From: Lactarius indigo | Taxonomy: Eukaryota; Basidiomycota; Agaricomycetes; Russulales; Russulaceae | DNA: 64,000 nucleotides | NCBI GenBank assembly: GCA_025766275.1 | Contig: JAFKAC010000074.1 | Location: 124,001-188,000, forward strand | Reading direction: 5' to 3' | Shown: positions 44,719 to 56,182 of the stretch, one piece after another | Layout of the letters: each line of letters starts with the position of its first letter | How positions within the stretch are numbered: the first letter of the stretch is position 1 | Notes under the pieces: generated by a model | Databases searched by the model: none | What the model was told of the DNA's origin: nothing | What the model saw: only the letters and a program-made list of their open reading frames with translations | Program-made: the position numbers and the translations under genes

Positions 44719-46521
44719 TCACAAACCCAGTGGGTAACTGGCCTTTGGTGGGTGTAGTGTGATCGTATGTCTCTCCGTGAAGTTGTCGACGTTGAATCTG
44801 CCATAGCCGCTCGAACCCCTAGAAACGAGTGAGCTGACGGAGATACCCGTGAATCACACAACACACCCCAAGCCAGTAACCCCAATCGCGCCTTCGACAT
44901 GAATCGTCGAGCCGTTGATGCTCACAGTGCCTACGAAAAACGACCCCAGTCCAGTCCGGTGCAACCAAATGATTAAATAGGACCACAAACCGAAACGAAG
45001 GCGCCTGGACACGTTCATCGCATTGTAAAGATCATTCGTCCAGACGGCAGACGCCAATGAGTAATCCGTCGCGTTCGCGAGTTCGACAGCCTCATCGATG
45101 GTATCGACGGCGGCCACGACCAGCACGGGACCAAACGTCTCGCGCTGCCAGAGCCGCGTCTCTGTCTTGACCCCGGTGAGGACGTGAGGCTTTAGTAGCG
45201 CGGGTCCCGCTTTCTCCAGGTCACCAAGAAGCACCTCGGCCCCGGCTTCCTTGGCCTCCTTCAGCATTTCAATGACGTTATCCGCGCTGCGGTCTGTGAA
45301 GAGCGACGAGAGGTGAGAGTGCTCGGGATCCCCGACGGTGAGGGTATCGATGTTTCGCTTGATCGCAGCGACAAGCGGTTCGAGCACCGGACGCTGCACG
45401 ATCACTCGCTCGGTGGACATGCAGATCTGACCGGAGAATAGGAGAGCACCGGATACGATAGCCCTCGAAGCCTGCTCAATGTCTGCGTCCGCGAGCACCT
45501 ATGACACGCGCCAGGTATCAGTGCAGTGAGTAATAAGGCAGCGGTGGTCGCACGCACCACCACGGGTGACTTTCCACCGAGCTCGAAGACACACGATTTA
45601 AGATGTTTTGCGGCCTCGCCGGCAAGGATCCTCCCGACACGGTCGCTCCCAGTAAACTGGTCAAACGTACACGTCGGAAAGTATCGAAGAGAGGGTTCAA
45701 GGTACGCACCCCGACTTTCCTGACTGCCGGATGGGCAATTATCTCCGAGGTGAGTGAAGGTGTATCCTCCACGGACATAGGTAAAAAGTTAAGAACGCCC
45801 GCGGGGAGCCCAGCCTGGAACCATAATCAGCCTTTTAACAACCCCATACTTAGGTAAGTTTACGGACATCGTGCAGAGCGTCTGTAACGAGGGAGGAGGT
45901 GTGTGGGCAGACCTCCGAGGGGCGAACAACGACTGTGTTGCCACAAAGAAGTGGAAGTGCCACAGATATGAGCATTAGCGGAAGCGGAGCATTCCACGGT
46001 ACCACCGAGTACCTGCAGTTCTGGTCAGTGCCTTGGCGGCAATGGAGAAGCAATGACGAGCAGCTAGGCAGCACGCACACTACCCCAAGTGCACGTCGCT
46101 GGACGAATACTTGTCCTCCGGGGATAAAGCTGGGAAGCGTTTCGCCGCTCAACTCATTCACCAAGCATGCGATGTTCGTGAGAGAGACGGGTGCACTGCG
46201 GAGATTAAAGAGAACTTGAGACTCTGGCATGGCCGCTTCGGCACGCATTGGAGCGGCCACCTTCTTCTGCCACTCATCAGACTCTAACGTAGCTAAGGCA
46301 CGAAGCAGAATCCCCCGACGCATGTTGGGTGGGGTGTCTTCCCACGCGGGGAATGCTTGCTGGGCGGCCTCGATGGCAGCCCGGCAATCGTCTGAAGATG
46401 CAGCTGCAGAGATGGAAGCGAGCGCACCCGTATGAGGGTTGCGGACCTCGAAAGTTGCACCAGTGCTTGCAGGGCGACGCTCGCCGTTAATAAGCAGAGG
46501 AATGAATGGGACGTCGGACAT
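44719..46521 (-). CDS. NAD(P)-dependent aldehyde dehydrogenase, vanillin/salicylaldehyde type
   Basis: Seven exons (46079-46521, 45868-46012, 45710-45814, 45558-45656, 44991-45498, 44867-44930, 44719-44818) give 487 residues with every phase kept. Catalytic and cofactor motifs are complete: VVPWNAPLP (catalytic Asn), VVVRPSE (cofactor binding), GFTGSDRVG, FELGGKSP (general base Glu), SGQICMSTERV (nucleophile Cys), RETFGPV. The last exon encodes SSGYGRFNVDNFTERHTITL. Such enzymes oxidise aromatic aldehydes to acids. It lies downstream of the P450 on the same strand, about 1.4 kb apart, so co-transcription is unlikely but co-regulation possible. Confidence 0.9.
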
Positions 46522-48227
46522 GACGATCGCCGCGGTGGGGAAGAGGGCACGGTTGTTGTTGAGATAATACCCAGGCTTACTGGCTTATATAGACCATGCT
46601 CCATCCCATGACGTGGTTCTTGAGTGACGTGGTATTTCGTGAGAAACAACTCACCCGAACAGAAGATGCACAGTGCGGCACATTACAGTAAAGGTAAATT
46701 GCTAGCCCAGTGAAGATCAGTGCCGTTTGTGAGTGTCAGGGCTGGCCAAATCAAGCATATGATTCCACTAATCCGTGGTCGGGAGGTAACCGGTAACCCC
46801 TTACGAGGTTCCATCAATTCATGAACCTGCCCTCGGCGCGCACCGTCGTTCGGACTCTTGCTTTGTTCTAGATCTTTTATACTGTTCCACGCGAATAACA
46901 GTCTTTGTTTTCGTGGGGACACATTTCGGGTACAGTTTCGGGTACGGCCTTATTAGTAATTTTCTAGGAAGTCACCCACAGTTCCTGTCACCGCAAGGGG
47001 TTGGACCTCGTGAGATCCTACAAATCGCTCGCATGGCTGTGGTACGTCGGAATTTTCCTGAACGGTCCTGATGATGCACTCTATACAAGGTTTTTTGATC
47101 CCATCAAGAATCAGTTAGGCAGTTGGAAGTAGAAACGCGACCCACTGGCGACATGTCCTTGAACATGTCCCTTTCTTTAACGGCCACAGTGACATCATAC
47201 GGGCATTTGTGGATCAACGGTCTTTTTTTCTCGATGATCATATACATACCCTATTAGACGTTTTATAATTTGGGGGCACTAAAAGTATTGGGGACGTGAT
47301 AATATGTCGCAAAGTTATTGAGGATTGGTACATGCATATGGGCAGTGTCAAAACAAGTAAATTACCATGGACTTACCACGTACTATGCCTGACCCGGAGT
47401 TCGGACGCCGAGTTCGGTCAGTCACGCTTTGTCATGCCCCTTATTGAAACCTGACCTGAACTCGGTCAGTCGCTCGCTCGATTGCCAGTGCAAGATGTGT
47501 AGTGTCAGTGTGCATTGCATTATCAGTCCTATCTACATACTCTTATGGATGTTATTGTAGGAGGATTGTGATATTAGGGCCAAGAGTAGGTGAGCCGTGA
47601 GCCCGTGAGCAAGGCCGTGTGTTACTACAGTAAATACTAGAAGACCAAGAAAAAGACCAGGGCTACCTTGGGATCACAAGGTAAATGTGATCAACATCTT
47701 CTGGTACTAGGGGGTGGGAGCCGGGAGAAGTGGTTGTGAAAGATCAGACACCAGACGAGGCGCATGAGTGTCGGATTTGACGTCACTGTCTGGGCCGCTT
47801 TTGGAAGGTGCGTGCTTACTCAATCAAATTAATCAAACTTCGACCAGAACATGAGAAGGGTGACAAACCACCCAATCCTCGCTTTTTGCAACACAACAAA
47901 TTTTTATTTTAAAAACAGTTGAAGAGTGTTCACAAATGGTACCAGATAGATTATATCTATTTCGATGTGACTGGAGGAGAACTGGGCAAGAAATTTGAAG
48001 TGTCCGAACTCGCGGGGGGGGGCGTTCGAACTCCGGGTCAAGTATAGTAAAGGAGTTATCGTTATTGTTATCGCTAAGGCTATTTTCACGGCAGAGAAAC
48101 TTCTGGCCGTACATACAGTACTATGGTCCTAAAATTATCAAAACGGTAATGTGCTGATATTTCAAGCGTCCGCCACTGATCGCAACGAGGACGAAGCTCT
48201 CGCTGAGCACTAACCACCCAAGAAAGT
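46522..48227. other. Intergenic region, about 1.7 kb, no gene recognised
   Basis: Contains the second copy of the dispersed repeat (46885-46985) and CCGAGTTCGGTCAGTC-like words near 47400-47470. A short minus-strand frame at 47833-48114 has no motif. Probably old transposon remnants. Confidence 0.45.
46885..46985 (+). repeat. Diverged dispersed repeat, copy 2
   Basis: Same ordered blocks as 30209-30320 on the same strand. Confidence 0.45.
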
Positions 48228-48810
48228 CTACATTTTCCAACGACCGCCGGCTAAAGGCGAAGCGTAGCCGTACCTCGACGAGAGGTCAACAATCGCTTGC
48301 TCGCGCTGAGCCTGGGTCAATTGCCGTGGGAGAGGTTGGTGAGAAGTGGAGGGTGCCGGTGCGGCAACGTCTTGCTGTGTTGTGGCAGGTTTGGTAGCGG
48401 ACATTTTGCCAGTGGCCGCTGGCTCCGAAGGAAGGGCAGGAACGTGTACACCTCCCCAGCCGTATGTAGAAGAAAGAGCGCCAAAAACAGCGTCAGGATC
48501 GCGCTGCTCGTCCTTTCTTGTTACGCCCCGACTCGGTGGACTGACAATTGTACTCTCTGAATTTTGGAGTTAGATCGTCGAAGAGCCTACAGCAGGCTCA
48601 AGGGCACATACCGGAGTCGCGCGCCGAGGTGCTGGGATGGGTGTAGGGATGTGTTTGGGTTGAAGTGGGCTTCTGGAACATTTTGGACAAGAGGCCACGA
48701 CGAGGCATGGAGGGAGAAGTCGACTTGGAAATGCTAGACATAGGAAGGCTTTGTTTCGATGCGAGATTAAGTGATACATTAGACCACACACTCCTGCGTG
48801 TTTTAAGCAT
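48228..48810 (-). CDS. Small Ser/Pro-rich protein of unknown function
   Basis: Two exons (48612-48810 and 48228-48556) joined by GTATGT...TTCAG give 175 residues; a second ATG at 48741 would give 152. The product is Ser/Thr/Pro-rich, with a basic N-terminus, a middle motif DAVFGALSSTYGWGG, a Pro-rich linker and a C-terminal helix-forming stretch LTQAQREQAIVDLSSRYG. No domain recognised. The gene at 60803-61285 has a similar AAFSTLQGKYG motif and composition, so the two may be distant relatives. Coding is supported by the clean splice and lack of stops rather than by homology. Confidence 0.55.
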
Positions 48811-49169
48811 TCAGGAAAGCGGCATCTCCGTATGATTCTATGACTCGTCTGCGCAAGTTAGTCAGAATGACTCAGGTGGGCACAGGCACAGCTGGGGCGA
48901 TGCTGATTTCCTGTTGTTTTCCGCCGCAGTGGACACAGGTTAACTAGAACCGGGCTGCGCAAATGGCATCTTACCCTAGCCCCATAGAGCACATTGACAG
49001 ATCGTAGTTCATCAAGGGGCGCGGTCAGCAAATGCCAGAAAAGAAGTGCAACCGAACGCCGTGGGTACCGTGACCAAGTCGTGTGCCGGCGGCCGCGTTA
49101 GGTCCCAGGAACGTGGGAGCCACTGGCAGGCAAATGACTCAAGGCCCAGCGCTGTACTGGTCGGTCCGG
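48811..49169. other. Left flank of the CACTA-like element
   Basis: About 360 bp without a recognised gene, ending at the TCA target site. Confidence 0.5.
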
Positions 49170-49172
49170 TCA

Positions 49173-49188
49173 CCCTCAGTAAAAAAGG
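49173..49188 (+). repeat. CACTA-like element left terminal inverted repeat
   Basis: CCCTCAGTAAAAAAGG, identical to the complement of 59575-59590, preceded by TCA. Confidence 0.85.
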
Positions 49189-49375
49189 AAAATCCGGAAT
49201 TAGTCATCGGCAGTCCGGAGTTGTCAGCCGTGGGTCGCTGTGGGTCCAATTCAGGTCGAGCCGAGACTGCCGGTAGTCAAAAATTCTGCAAAGTCCGGCC
49301 AAGTCGGATCAGAGTCATTTGGTAGTCAGATCAAGTCGGACATAGTCACAGAAAACTGGCGATAGTTAGGACACG
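49189..49375 (+). repeat. Left subterminal AGTC array
   Basis: About nine AGTC words in roughly 190 bp (TTAGTCA, CAGTCCGG, GTAGTCA, AAAGTCCGG, CAAGTCGGA, AGAGTCA, ATAGTCA), where fewer than one is expected by chance. Likely transposase or accessory-protein binding sites. Confidence 0.7.
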
Positions 49376-49883
49376 AGATCGAGAAATTGTATTTTTTCTT
49401 ACATAATGAAACTCGGTTATGATTGCCTTGCTGTAATCCGAATCCGGGTCATTTTCGATTATCTGCACAACCCGATGCTACAATACGTCCAATCCCAATG
49501 ACACCAAGGACAGCGATGGAAATGGCAAGGCGGTTGGAAACGATGGCTGGGGGGACATAGGCGGCCCAGTGGCAGAGGCAGCGTGAGTCTTTCCCTTTCC
49601 CTGGAGCGATGCTGCTAGCTCGCTCAACTATTATTTCTCTTATCTCTCTAGGCAGAATCGTCTTACGCATGTCGTATCGATGTCGGTGTCTGTATTTCTG
49701 GGGGCTGCATCGTCGCAGCATCGATATTGGTCTCTCCATCGGCCACCCGACCGTTCCTCCAACCATTCTTTTTCCTTCCCTTCGAGCATCATCTCCGACA
49801 GCATTATCGAGACCGGTAGGTTCTCATTAAGCGTGTTGAATAGGGTTCACTCCGTTGTGTAGGAACCATTTGCGTCATTGTTC

Positions 49884-50110
49884 CTCATCCAGTTGAGGAA
49901 CCCGTGCCATCATCATACGGCCCGTTGACGAGGAAGTTCGGGCTATCCCCAGGCCTGTCGAAGAGCCTGTCCCAATTGCTCCCCAACCGCTCATAGAAGA
50001 GGCCATCCAAGTCGCTCCCCCTCAATCTGCCGAGGAGGTCGTTGAAGATGTCCCTCAACCCGCTGCGGAGGAGACCCAGGTACTGGTCCTGTGCCCGTCG
50101 CGACACCCCG
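49884..50110 (+). pseudogene. Fragment of a Pro/Glu/Val-rich coding sequence, possibly Spc7 N-terminal region
   Basis: One frame reads like a real low-complexity protein segment (PVDEEVRAIPRPVEEPVP, VEDVPQPAAEE), with no start and no clean end. It precedes the Spc7-like pieces on the same strand and may be their N-terminal disordered region. The stretch 49376-49883 before it shows nothing recognisable. Confidence 0.4.
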
Positions 50111-50149
50111 GGTAAGTTCTCCAGATACTTTCTCACAACCGCCGATAAT

Positions 50150-50340
50150 CATATTGATCCTGAATTTTCTCAAGTATCTTGGCAACCTCGAGATACCCAC
50201 TGGCTGCTGAAGGGTGCAGTACGGTCGATCGATCGTATCACTGGGCTTCCACGTCTACGCCACGATCGAGTAGCCGCCGCACAACATCAGGGAAACCTAC
50301 GGCCGATGCGCGATGCGGAGGAGTTTGGTCGCGAACGGCT
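50150..50340 (-). pseudogene. Ankyrin-repeat fragment, antisense to its neighbours
   Basis: On the minus strand this reads DQTPPHRASAVGFPDVVRRLL, then a stop, then VLHPSAASGYLEVAKILEK: two ankyrin units with the TPLH-like turn and helix pair. It lacks a start and contains stops. It sits between plus-strand Spc7-like pieces, which indicates a separate acquisition or a rearrangement. Confidence 0.6.
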
Positions 50341-50389
50341 CAGATCTCGTATTGACTACCCTTGGTGTTCATGTCCTGCGGACGCTTCG

Positions 50390-52000
50390 AAAGTACGTTT
50401 TGCGGTTGTCCTGAGCTCGTCCCTGACCCTGACATCGAGCAATCCCTCAATGAGACCGGTATCCGTTTCCTGGACGACTTGCTGCTCCCCGATGCTCATG
50501 ATACATCAGCTCCAATCTACGCGGCATCAGGCCTCTTCTCAAAGGGCAAGAACAACACTGGCCGACTACGTGGTGACGATGGCTGTTGACGTGCGTCAAC
50601 TCGAACTGTATTTCCGTGTCGCGGCTGACTTACGAAGGCGGGTCGAACACAGCAAGGAAATTTACCATCAAGCAGAGGCAGAAGCGCTAAAAGTTACCCC
50701 CATGTTGTTCCGAGAATATACGACGGTGGACGAACAGACATAGGGAGAATTGCCGGTATGTCTTCTTTCATTCTACTTATTTCATGACAGCTGGCGTGCT
50801 CTTAGCGACGACCCAAACTTATCAGAACCGACAATCACGCCACCGCAAGATCTCAGCGGTACGATTGTAGGCTGCAGTGGGTAGAACAGCTGTACGATGT
50901 TGCCAACCAGGGCTTCGCGGAGCTCAGTAAGTAAGACTACGCCCAGCGCTAGTAACAGCTTGGTCTGACCGTCGCATAGGACGCCAGTATTTTAGAGTCC
51001 GTGATTCAGGAAGCCGAAGCCTCTTACCGTCATTACGAGAAGAGCATGCACAAGTCATGAAAGAGTTGGAGCAAGAGGAGAGCATCGCCGCCGAAATCGC
51101 AAAATACGATCAGGAATACCTGACCGAACTGAAGGCCACTCTTGCAGAACAAGGGTATCGTAACCTCGTTCCTAGTAGCAGACGAGCGACTAACGCGAGC
51201 GATCAGTGCTGCTCTGAACGAGTTTCGCACAGAAGTCTCAGAGGCAAGTGCGAAACTAAAACCGTTAGAACTTAGAAGCTCATTAACCTCGAAACAGAAA
51301 AGGCCGAAACAATGGCATCTATCGAGGCCTCTCAGCAAAAGCTACATATCCTGGAGAACAGCACCCGAACTGAGGCTTTGAGGTTGAAAGGTATGTCTTT
51401 CGGGGAGGTCTTGAGGGCGTTTTTTTTCACCATCGTCGACGTGCAGAGGAGTTAGCCTCGTTGGAAGAGCTAAATCTTTGGCACACTAGTCGGATTCAGC
51501 CTGATCTATTCGAATTTGTATATGCCTCCCACTTCCGTGTTCATATTTCTTGCGTCGGGTTCAAGTCCTTGAGGGGCCAAATACGGATCGCGAAGACAGA
51601 AAACATTCCCCTCAGACTGAAAGATCAGTTCCCCCGCTTTACTGACCCGACGATCCAAGTGGCCCGGCAACGGTTAGCCTCGTCTCCTATTCAATCAGGT
51701 ACAGTCTGCGATGTCGTCTTGGTGGTGTACATGTGCTGATTGATGTCCGATAGATTGTTCAAGGTCTAGGCGACCTATGGTCGGGATGTGCCCAACTACG
51801 CACACACTTCACGTTCCTCTCTATCAAGTATTCTGTCATTGTCGAACCCTTGCTACCAACGATGACACCATTATCATCGGCTATCGAGTCTACGCCAGGC
51901 TCTATTTCATCGCGTCGACTTTCGTCTAGCTCCTCGGTCTCGATTCGAGGATCCCTCTGGGCACCGGAAACGACGGTACGTACGAGTCGTTGATCCTTCT
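50390..52000 (+). pseudogene. Broken copy of kinetochore gene Spc7/KNL1 (Spc105 family)
   Basis: Ordered pieces of one gene are spread over changing frames: LNETGIRFLDDLLLP (50440-50500), LADYVVTMAVDVRQLELYFRVAADL and ALKVTPMLFREYT (50555-50735), RLQWVEQLYDVANQGFAEL (50870-50930), a coiled coil with EEHAQVMKELEQEE and EIAKYDQEYLTELKATLAEQ (51030-51150), EFRTEVSEASAKLKPL (51210-51270), LINLETEKAETMASIE (51283-51330) and LASLEELNLWHTSRIQPDLFEFVY (51455-51525), then QLRTHFTFLSIKYSVIVEP (51800-51855). Intron-like GTATGT...CAG segments remain (for example 51391-51446). Frameshifts such as that near 51275 show it is not functional. Spc7 links centromeric chromatin to microtubules; here it is a passenger fragment of the transposon. 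Confidence 0.7.
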
Positions 52001-52114
52001 GTTCACACCCGCTACACGCTCACTACACTCTTCAAGTGAACGTGTCTTCGGGTGCCTTCGCCCAGGTGTGTGCGTCGCGATCCCCCCCCATTCCTGCTTC
52101 AATGATCCTCACGT

Positions 52115-52310
52115 AATATGGATAGGTGCGAATACGCCGCGGTGGATCCACGCTGGGGCATCGCTGGCCCGACCGTTGTCTCCCTCGAACTGTTCGCCAT
52201 GCTTGGCGCCGGCCCCTTGGCTGTCTTTATCGTGTACCGGATCGTGCGGCGCGATCTTGTACGGCACTATTCGGTCATCACACTCAGCACGGCCAAACGG
52301 CGTGGTCCGC
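52115..52310 (+). pseudogene. EXPERA/EBP-like (sterol isomerase family) fragment
   Basis: About 65 residues resemble the N-terminal part of emopamil-binding-protein-type sterol delta8-delta7 isomerases: CEYAAVDPRWGIAGPTVVSLEL, then a hydrophobic helix LFAMLGAGPLAVFIVYRIVRRD. The likeness stops near 52310. It has no start or end of its own. The sequence from 52310 to 52660 shows no recognised family. The call rests on motif memory and needs a profile search. Confidence 0.5.
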
Positions 52311-52660
52311 AACACGTCCACGTCCTTCCTCCAAGACCATCCGGGCCTGTGTCGTCGTCGGGTACGTGACGGTCGGAGCAGGTGAGACGGTGCTTCACGC
52401 GGTGCCGGCGCGGAAGACGAGCGCGAAACCCAGCGCAGGAATGGGCACTGCGCCGTCGCGTTCAGGTTGCCGAGGAACCGACTGTGCGTCAATTCTTCCC
52501 GGTGTTAGGACACTAGCACTTACATGTACTTACAGGCCACTCCCCGAAATTTGGATGGCGCCACCATCAACGCTCGTACTTTGGAAGTTCGATTTGGTAT
52601 GTATTTCAATTGTCGCTGTTTCTGTAACTAAATACATTGGTATTTTAAGTACAGGTGAAT

Positions 52661-55600
52661 CTAGTACGACATCTCCAAGTCAACTTCACCATCAAGACCA
52701 CATTCAGCTGGAGTCAGTAGGGTAAGTCCTGGGTGTCTTCTCAGAATATGGACATGATCTTGGTAAGTCCAAATCCCAATAAGGCCGACTATTGCTGATG
52801 TCTCAAGGGCATATACTGCTGATGACCACTTCCCAGACCACCTTCCAAACTTTTGGTGGCGCTCTATCAATGGATGATAGACAACAAGGGAGAGGCCAGA
52901 AACAGTATAGAAGGCTAAGGCCTCTCCAAAAATTGGTTTGGTCTTCTCCACCTCTATCTGTGTTTCATCTACAGGCTCATCTTTTGACTGTAACAGCTCT
53001 AGCTGAGCCTCAAAGTACCTTGAGGAGCGTGAAGGGGACCTTTTTGAAAGCTCAAAGAGCTGGCTTGTAAGGGTAATACCACCAGGAAGAGGGCACTTTC
53101 CCCAGCATGTATATGTGGGATCTGGCCCTATTCCAGGATAAGATAGAATTGCTTGTAAGTGGGCCTTCAAGTTAGGGTCTTCCTTTTTCTGCTTCTTGGT
53201 GACAGGAAATTCTTTGAACAGTGAAGTCCTTTGAGCCTTTGCTTCAGGTCCTGGGGAGAGTGCTGGGTAGGAGAGATGTAGGATTCTAACAGACTGCTTG
53301 TCTGTCTTGTATGAGACAATGTTTTTGAAGGGGGACTTTTTTGACTTTATACCATGTCCAATATCTCCAATGGTCCGCTCACATGTAGCTTGAGAGCCAA
53401 ATCTGACAGAGCCATTATATGAAATATGGAAGGGAATATGGATGAGCTGAAAGATGCATAGCCTGCAGCGAGAAATTTTGGATGGGTCATTGCCAACATA
53501 GAGATGTTCAAATCCTTGAAGAAAAAGGATAACCTTGTCATGGAGCTTGGCTAAATCATCTTGTGTTCGAGGGACAGCTGTCATAGCATACTCCACCACA
53601 TTTGAGAATATGGCAAAGTTCTTGACCACCTCTAGATTGAATCCAAGCTCCAATGCAATAGGGACAATGTACCAGTGGAGGAGGGCCATCCACTCAAATA
53701 TCTTGTATTGACTTTGTCGCTTCTTAGATGGATCCCGAATAGGTCCACAGAAGGATGGGGGTAGTGTTGCCATAGCATTCTCCACCTCTGCTCCAAGCTT
53801 TGAAGCCATATCTTGGCCCATAAAAACACTTTCTGACTGAGAGCTAAATGAGACCCAGATATCCCAGATATGTGGCATGCAGTTTTCATAGAAGAGATGG
53901 AAGGGGTCAAGTGGGAAAAAGAATGGATGTGAGAAGGCAGGGCTGGCTGCACAAATAGGAAGACCAGAGACACCAGTTTCCTTCACAATTGCTGCATACT
54001 GTGTCTTGTTGCTCTTTGCAGCTTCAAGCCTCTTGATGATTTCCCAGTAGTCTTCTAGAGTCCGCAGTGGCAAGGCAAAAATGTCAAAATCAGGGCGATC
54101 ACCATTGATCTCCTGTTTTTGAGGTGGGGAGAGAGGATAGTACTGGGATTTAGCACCTATAATATAAAATAGTAAGATAAAATGATACAAAAATATTCAA
54201 GTGATATACTCATACCTCTGTCTTTACTAGCACGTGCACCCCGCACCATACTAAAACGACACCCATATATAGCCATATGCCCTGCCATTCTGCTAAGTTT
54301 TGCAGAACCAAGCATATCTCCAAGAACACCACAAAGAAAGACCTTCAAGAGGAAGTACTGTTCTGAAAGTGCATCCCAGGACCACACACCAACACTAAGC
54401 CTTGCAAGCTCCTCATAGAGGACATAAATGAATGACTCCACATTTCCAGGTGAAGAGGGCCCTGGAATGACAAGTGGAATAATGATGTTAGCAGCCTTAG
54501 ATCGCATGTTGGGAGGAAGGTTTAGAATTGTGACAACAAGGACCCATACATCAGACTGCTTCTTCATAGTGAGCTGAGCTCCATCACCTGAGATGGTTAT
54601 TGCAGTATCTCTGGGATCTTGGAATAAATGGGAGTGATTGATATGATTAATGGAGTCAGAGAAATCTGAGTATGTGGTGGGGGATGAATCAGGCTCCAGC
54701 TCTTCCAGAGCCCTTTGTAAGTGCTCATGTCGGTATCGCATAGCTTCTGCCATCTTTTTATTCATATAGAATGACTGGATGACAGGGGCAATGGGGGTGT
54801 AGAACATTTGGGCCCTTGGATGACCATTCTTGTCATAGCGCTGTTGGCCACATGGCCCAAGCTGTTTGTTGCGAACATAGATGCAGGAATGAAGGTCCTT
54901 AAACTCTCCAGTGAAAGCCATGCAGCTCTTGGGACACATGTCAACTAGCTGAGATGACAGCCCTGTAAGCTCTATGGCAAGCTTTCGCACCATATACAGG
55001 CTGAGGATCTCAGTACCTGTAGCCTCTTGAAGAACCTGTGCATGGAGCTTGTATGCCTTCACAGTACCGCGAGAGTCGACCCATGCAATGTAGTGCTTTA
55101 AAGACAGCACCTCATCTGGGGTAGGTGTACGACCTCGAGGGTCATCAATGGGTGGGTGATTAGGAGGGATATAGCCAGATAAAAGCTGTGTCTGAAGTCT
55201 TCTCACAACTTCTGGAATGTCAGCACCAACAAAGTCATCGCCCTCATCAGGACTGCCCCCAGCTGGCTCCCTCCCAGAAAAGGAGCTAGGGTCAGAAGTA
55301 TCTGGATGCCCTATGGAGGGGGCCACCAAAGCAGGATGAACCTCAGCCTCAGCCTCAGCCTCAGAGTCAGAGTCAGAGCTCATAAAACCAGAGCCAGCCT
55401 CAGACAACACAGTGTGGTCCATCTCTGAGTCAGAGATATTGAGGTCCATCCCTAGATAAGCCAGATTGTCAACAGCCTGAGCCGCAGCATCAGGAGAGCC
55501 TAGATCAATATCCATATCAGGACTAAAAAGATCATCTAAGTACAGCAGAAGTAAGCACAGACATCACTTTATATTAGAGCAATACACTTACCAGGCTCTG

Positions 55601-55994
55601 CAGCTTCCCCTTGATAGTGATCGGGCTGCCTGAAGTCCTTGGAGTAGGTGTTGGCCGGCTGAATAGGTGGATCTGTGCCGCTTTAGGGTTAAAAATAATA
55701 ATAATAATAATAATAATAATAATTCGTACCTTCTGGGTCCTCTGAGCGAGATCTATTAACATCTGGGGCTGCATAATGCAGCCCAGAGACTCCATGGAGT
55801 TGGGAAAGAAGTTGGATAGTCAGATCAATGCGCGATCGCACGAGATGGGCGGAATCTGCATCAGGTGGGAGGGACTGTAGAAAGAGTTGATCTTGCCGCA
55901 AATGGGCCTCAATCGTGCGTTTGGTAACACTTTTTGAGCTCCCATAGCACTTAGAACATGGGCAGGTGTATCTTGAAGCAGCTTGAGGCATCAT
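52661..55994 (-). CDS. CACTA/Tnp2-type transposase, 1053 aa
   Basis: Four exons (55730-55994, 55592-55672, 54216-55535, 52661-54156) keep phase throughout. The N-terminus has a Cys/His finger (YTCPCSKCYGSSKSVTKRTIEAHL), typical of fungal CACTA proteins, followed by a Ser/Asp/Glu-rich acidic stretch. The Transposase_21/Tnp2 core has SGDGAQLT, VTILNLPPNMR, IPLVIPGPSSPGNVESFI, DALSEQYFLLKVFLCGVLGDM, SRMAGHMAIYGCR and DPFHLFYENCMPHIWDIW, in the places of the acidic catalytic triad. The start at 55994 is the first ATG of the frame; the frame runs further upstream without ATG. Intron 1 contains an (ATT)n run (plus 55689-55722). It excises and inserts the element; intactness suggests possible activity. 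Confidence 0.85.
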
Positions 55995-56182
55995 AGCTTC
56001 ACAGTTGGTGAGAGTACGGTATATTTGTGTGGGCGTGAGGGCAACGTGAGGACAAGGACAAGCAGACTTAGGTGCGGAGTATGGGAACGGCACGTGTTCA
56101 TTCTACTTATGCTCACGTTCGGGTTCGCGTCTACTTTTTTTTCTTCCGTCTCTATACGCTCGCACAGTTGTCTCGCCTCCCG
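55995..56182. promoter_or_regulatory. Divergent promoter between the two genes of the CACTA-like element
   Basis: 188 bp separate the transposase ATG (minus) from the ATG of the 785-residue gene (plus). A pyrimidine run (CTACTTTTTTTTCTTCCGTCTC, about 56129-56150) precedes the plus gene. Shared control is inferred from position. Confidence 0.5.

Noticed and set aside
49040..49375. Regular spacing suggestive of a CRISPR array
   Set aside because: Words are 4-7 bp, irregularly spaced, with no repeat-spacer pattern, in a eukaryotic genome.
50390..52000. Spc7-like copy as a processed retrocopy
   Set aside because: Intron-like GTATGT...CAG segments remain and no poly(A) tract is seen, so DNA-level capture is more likely.
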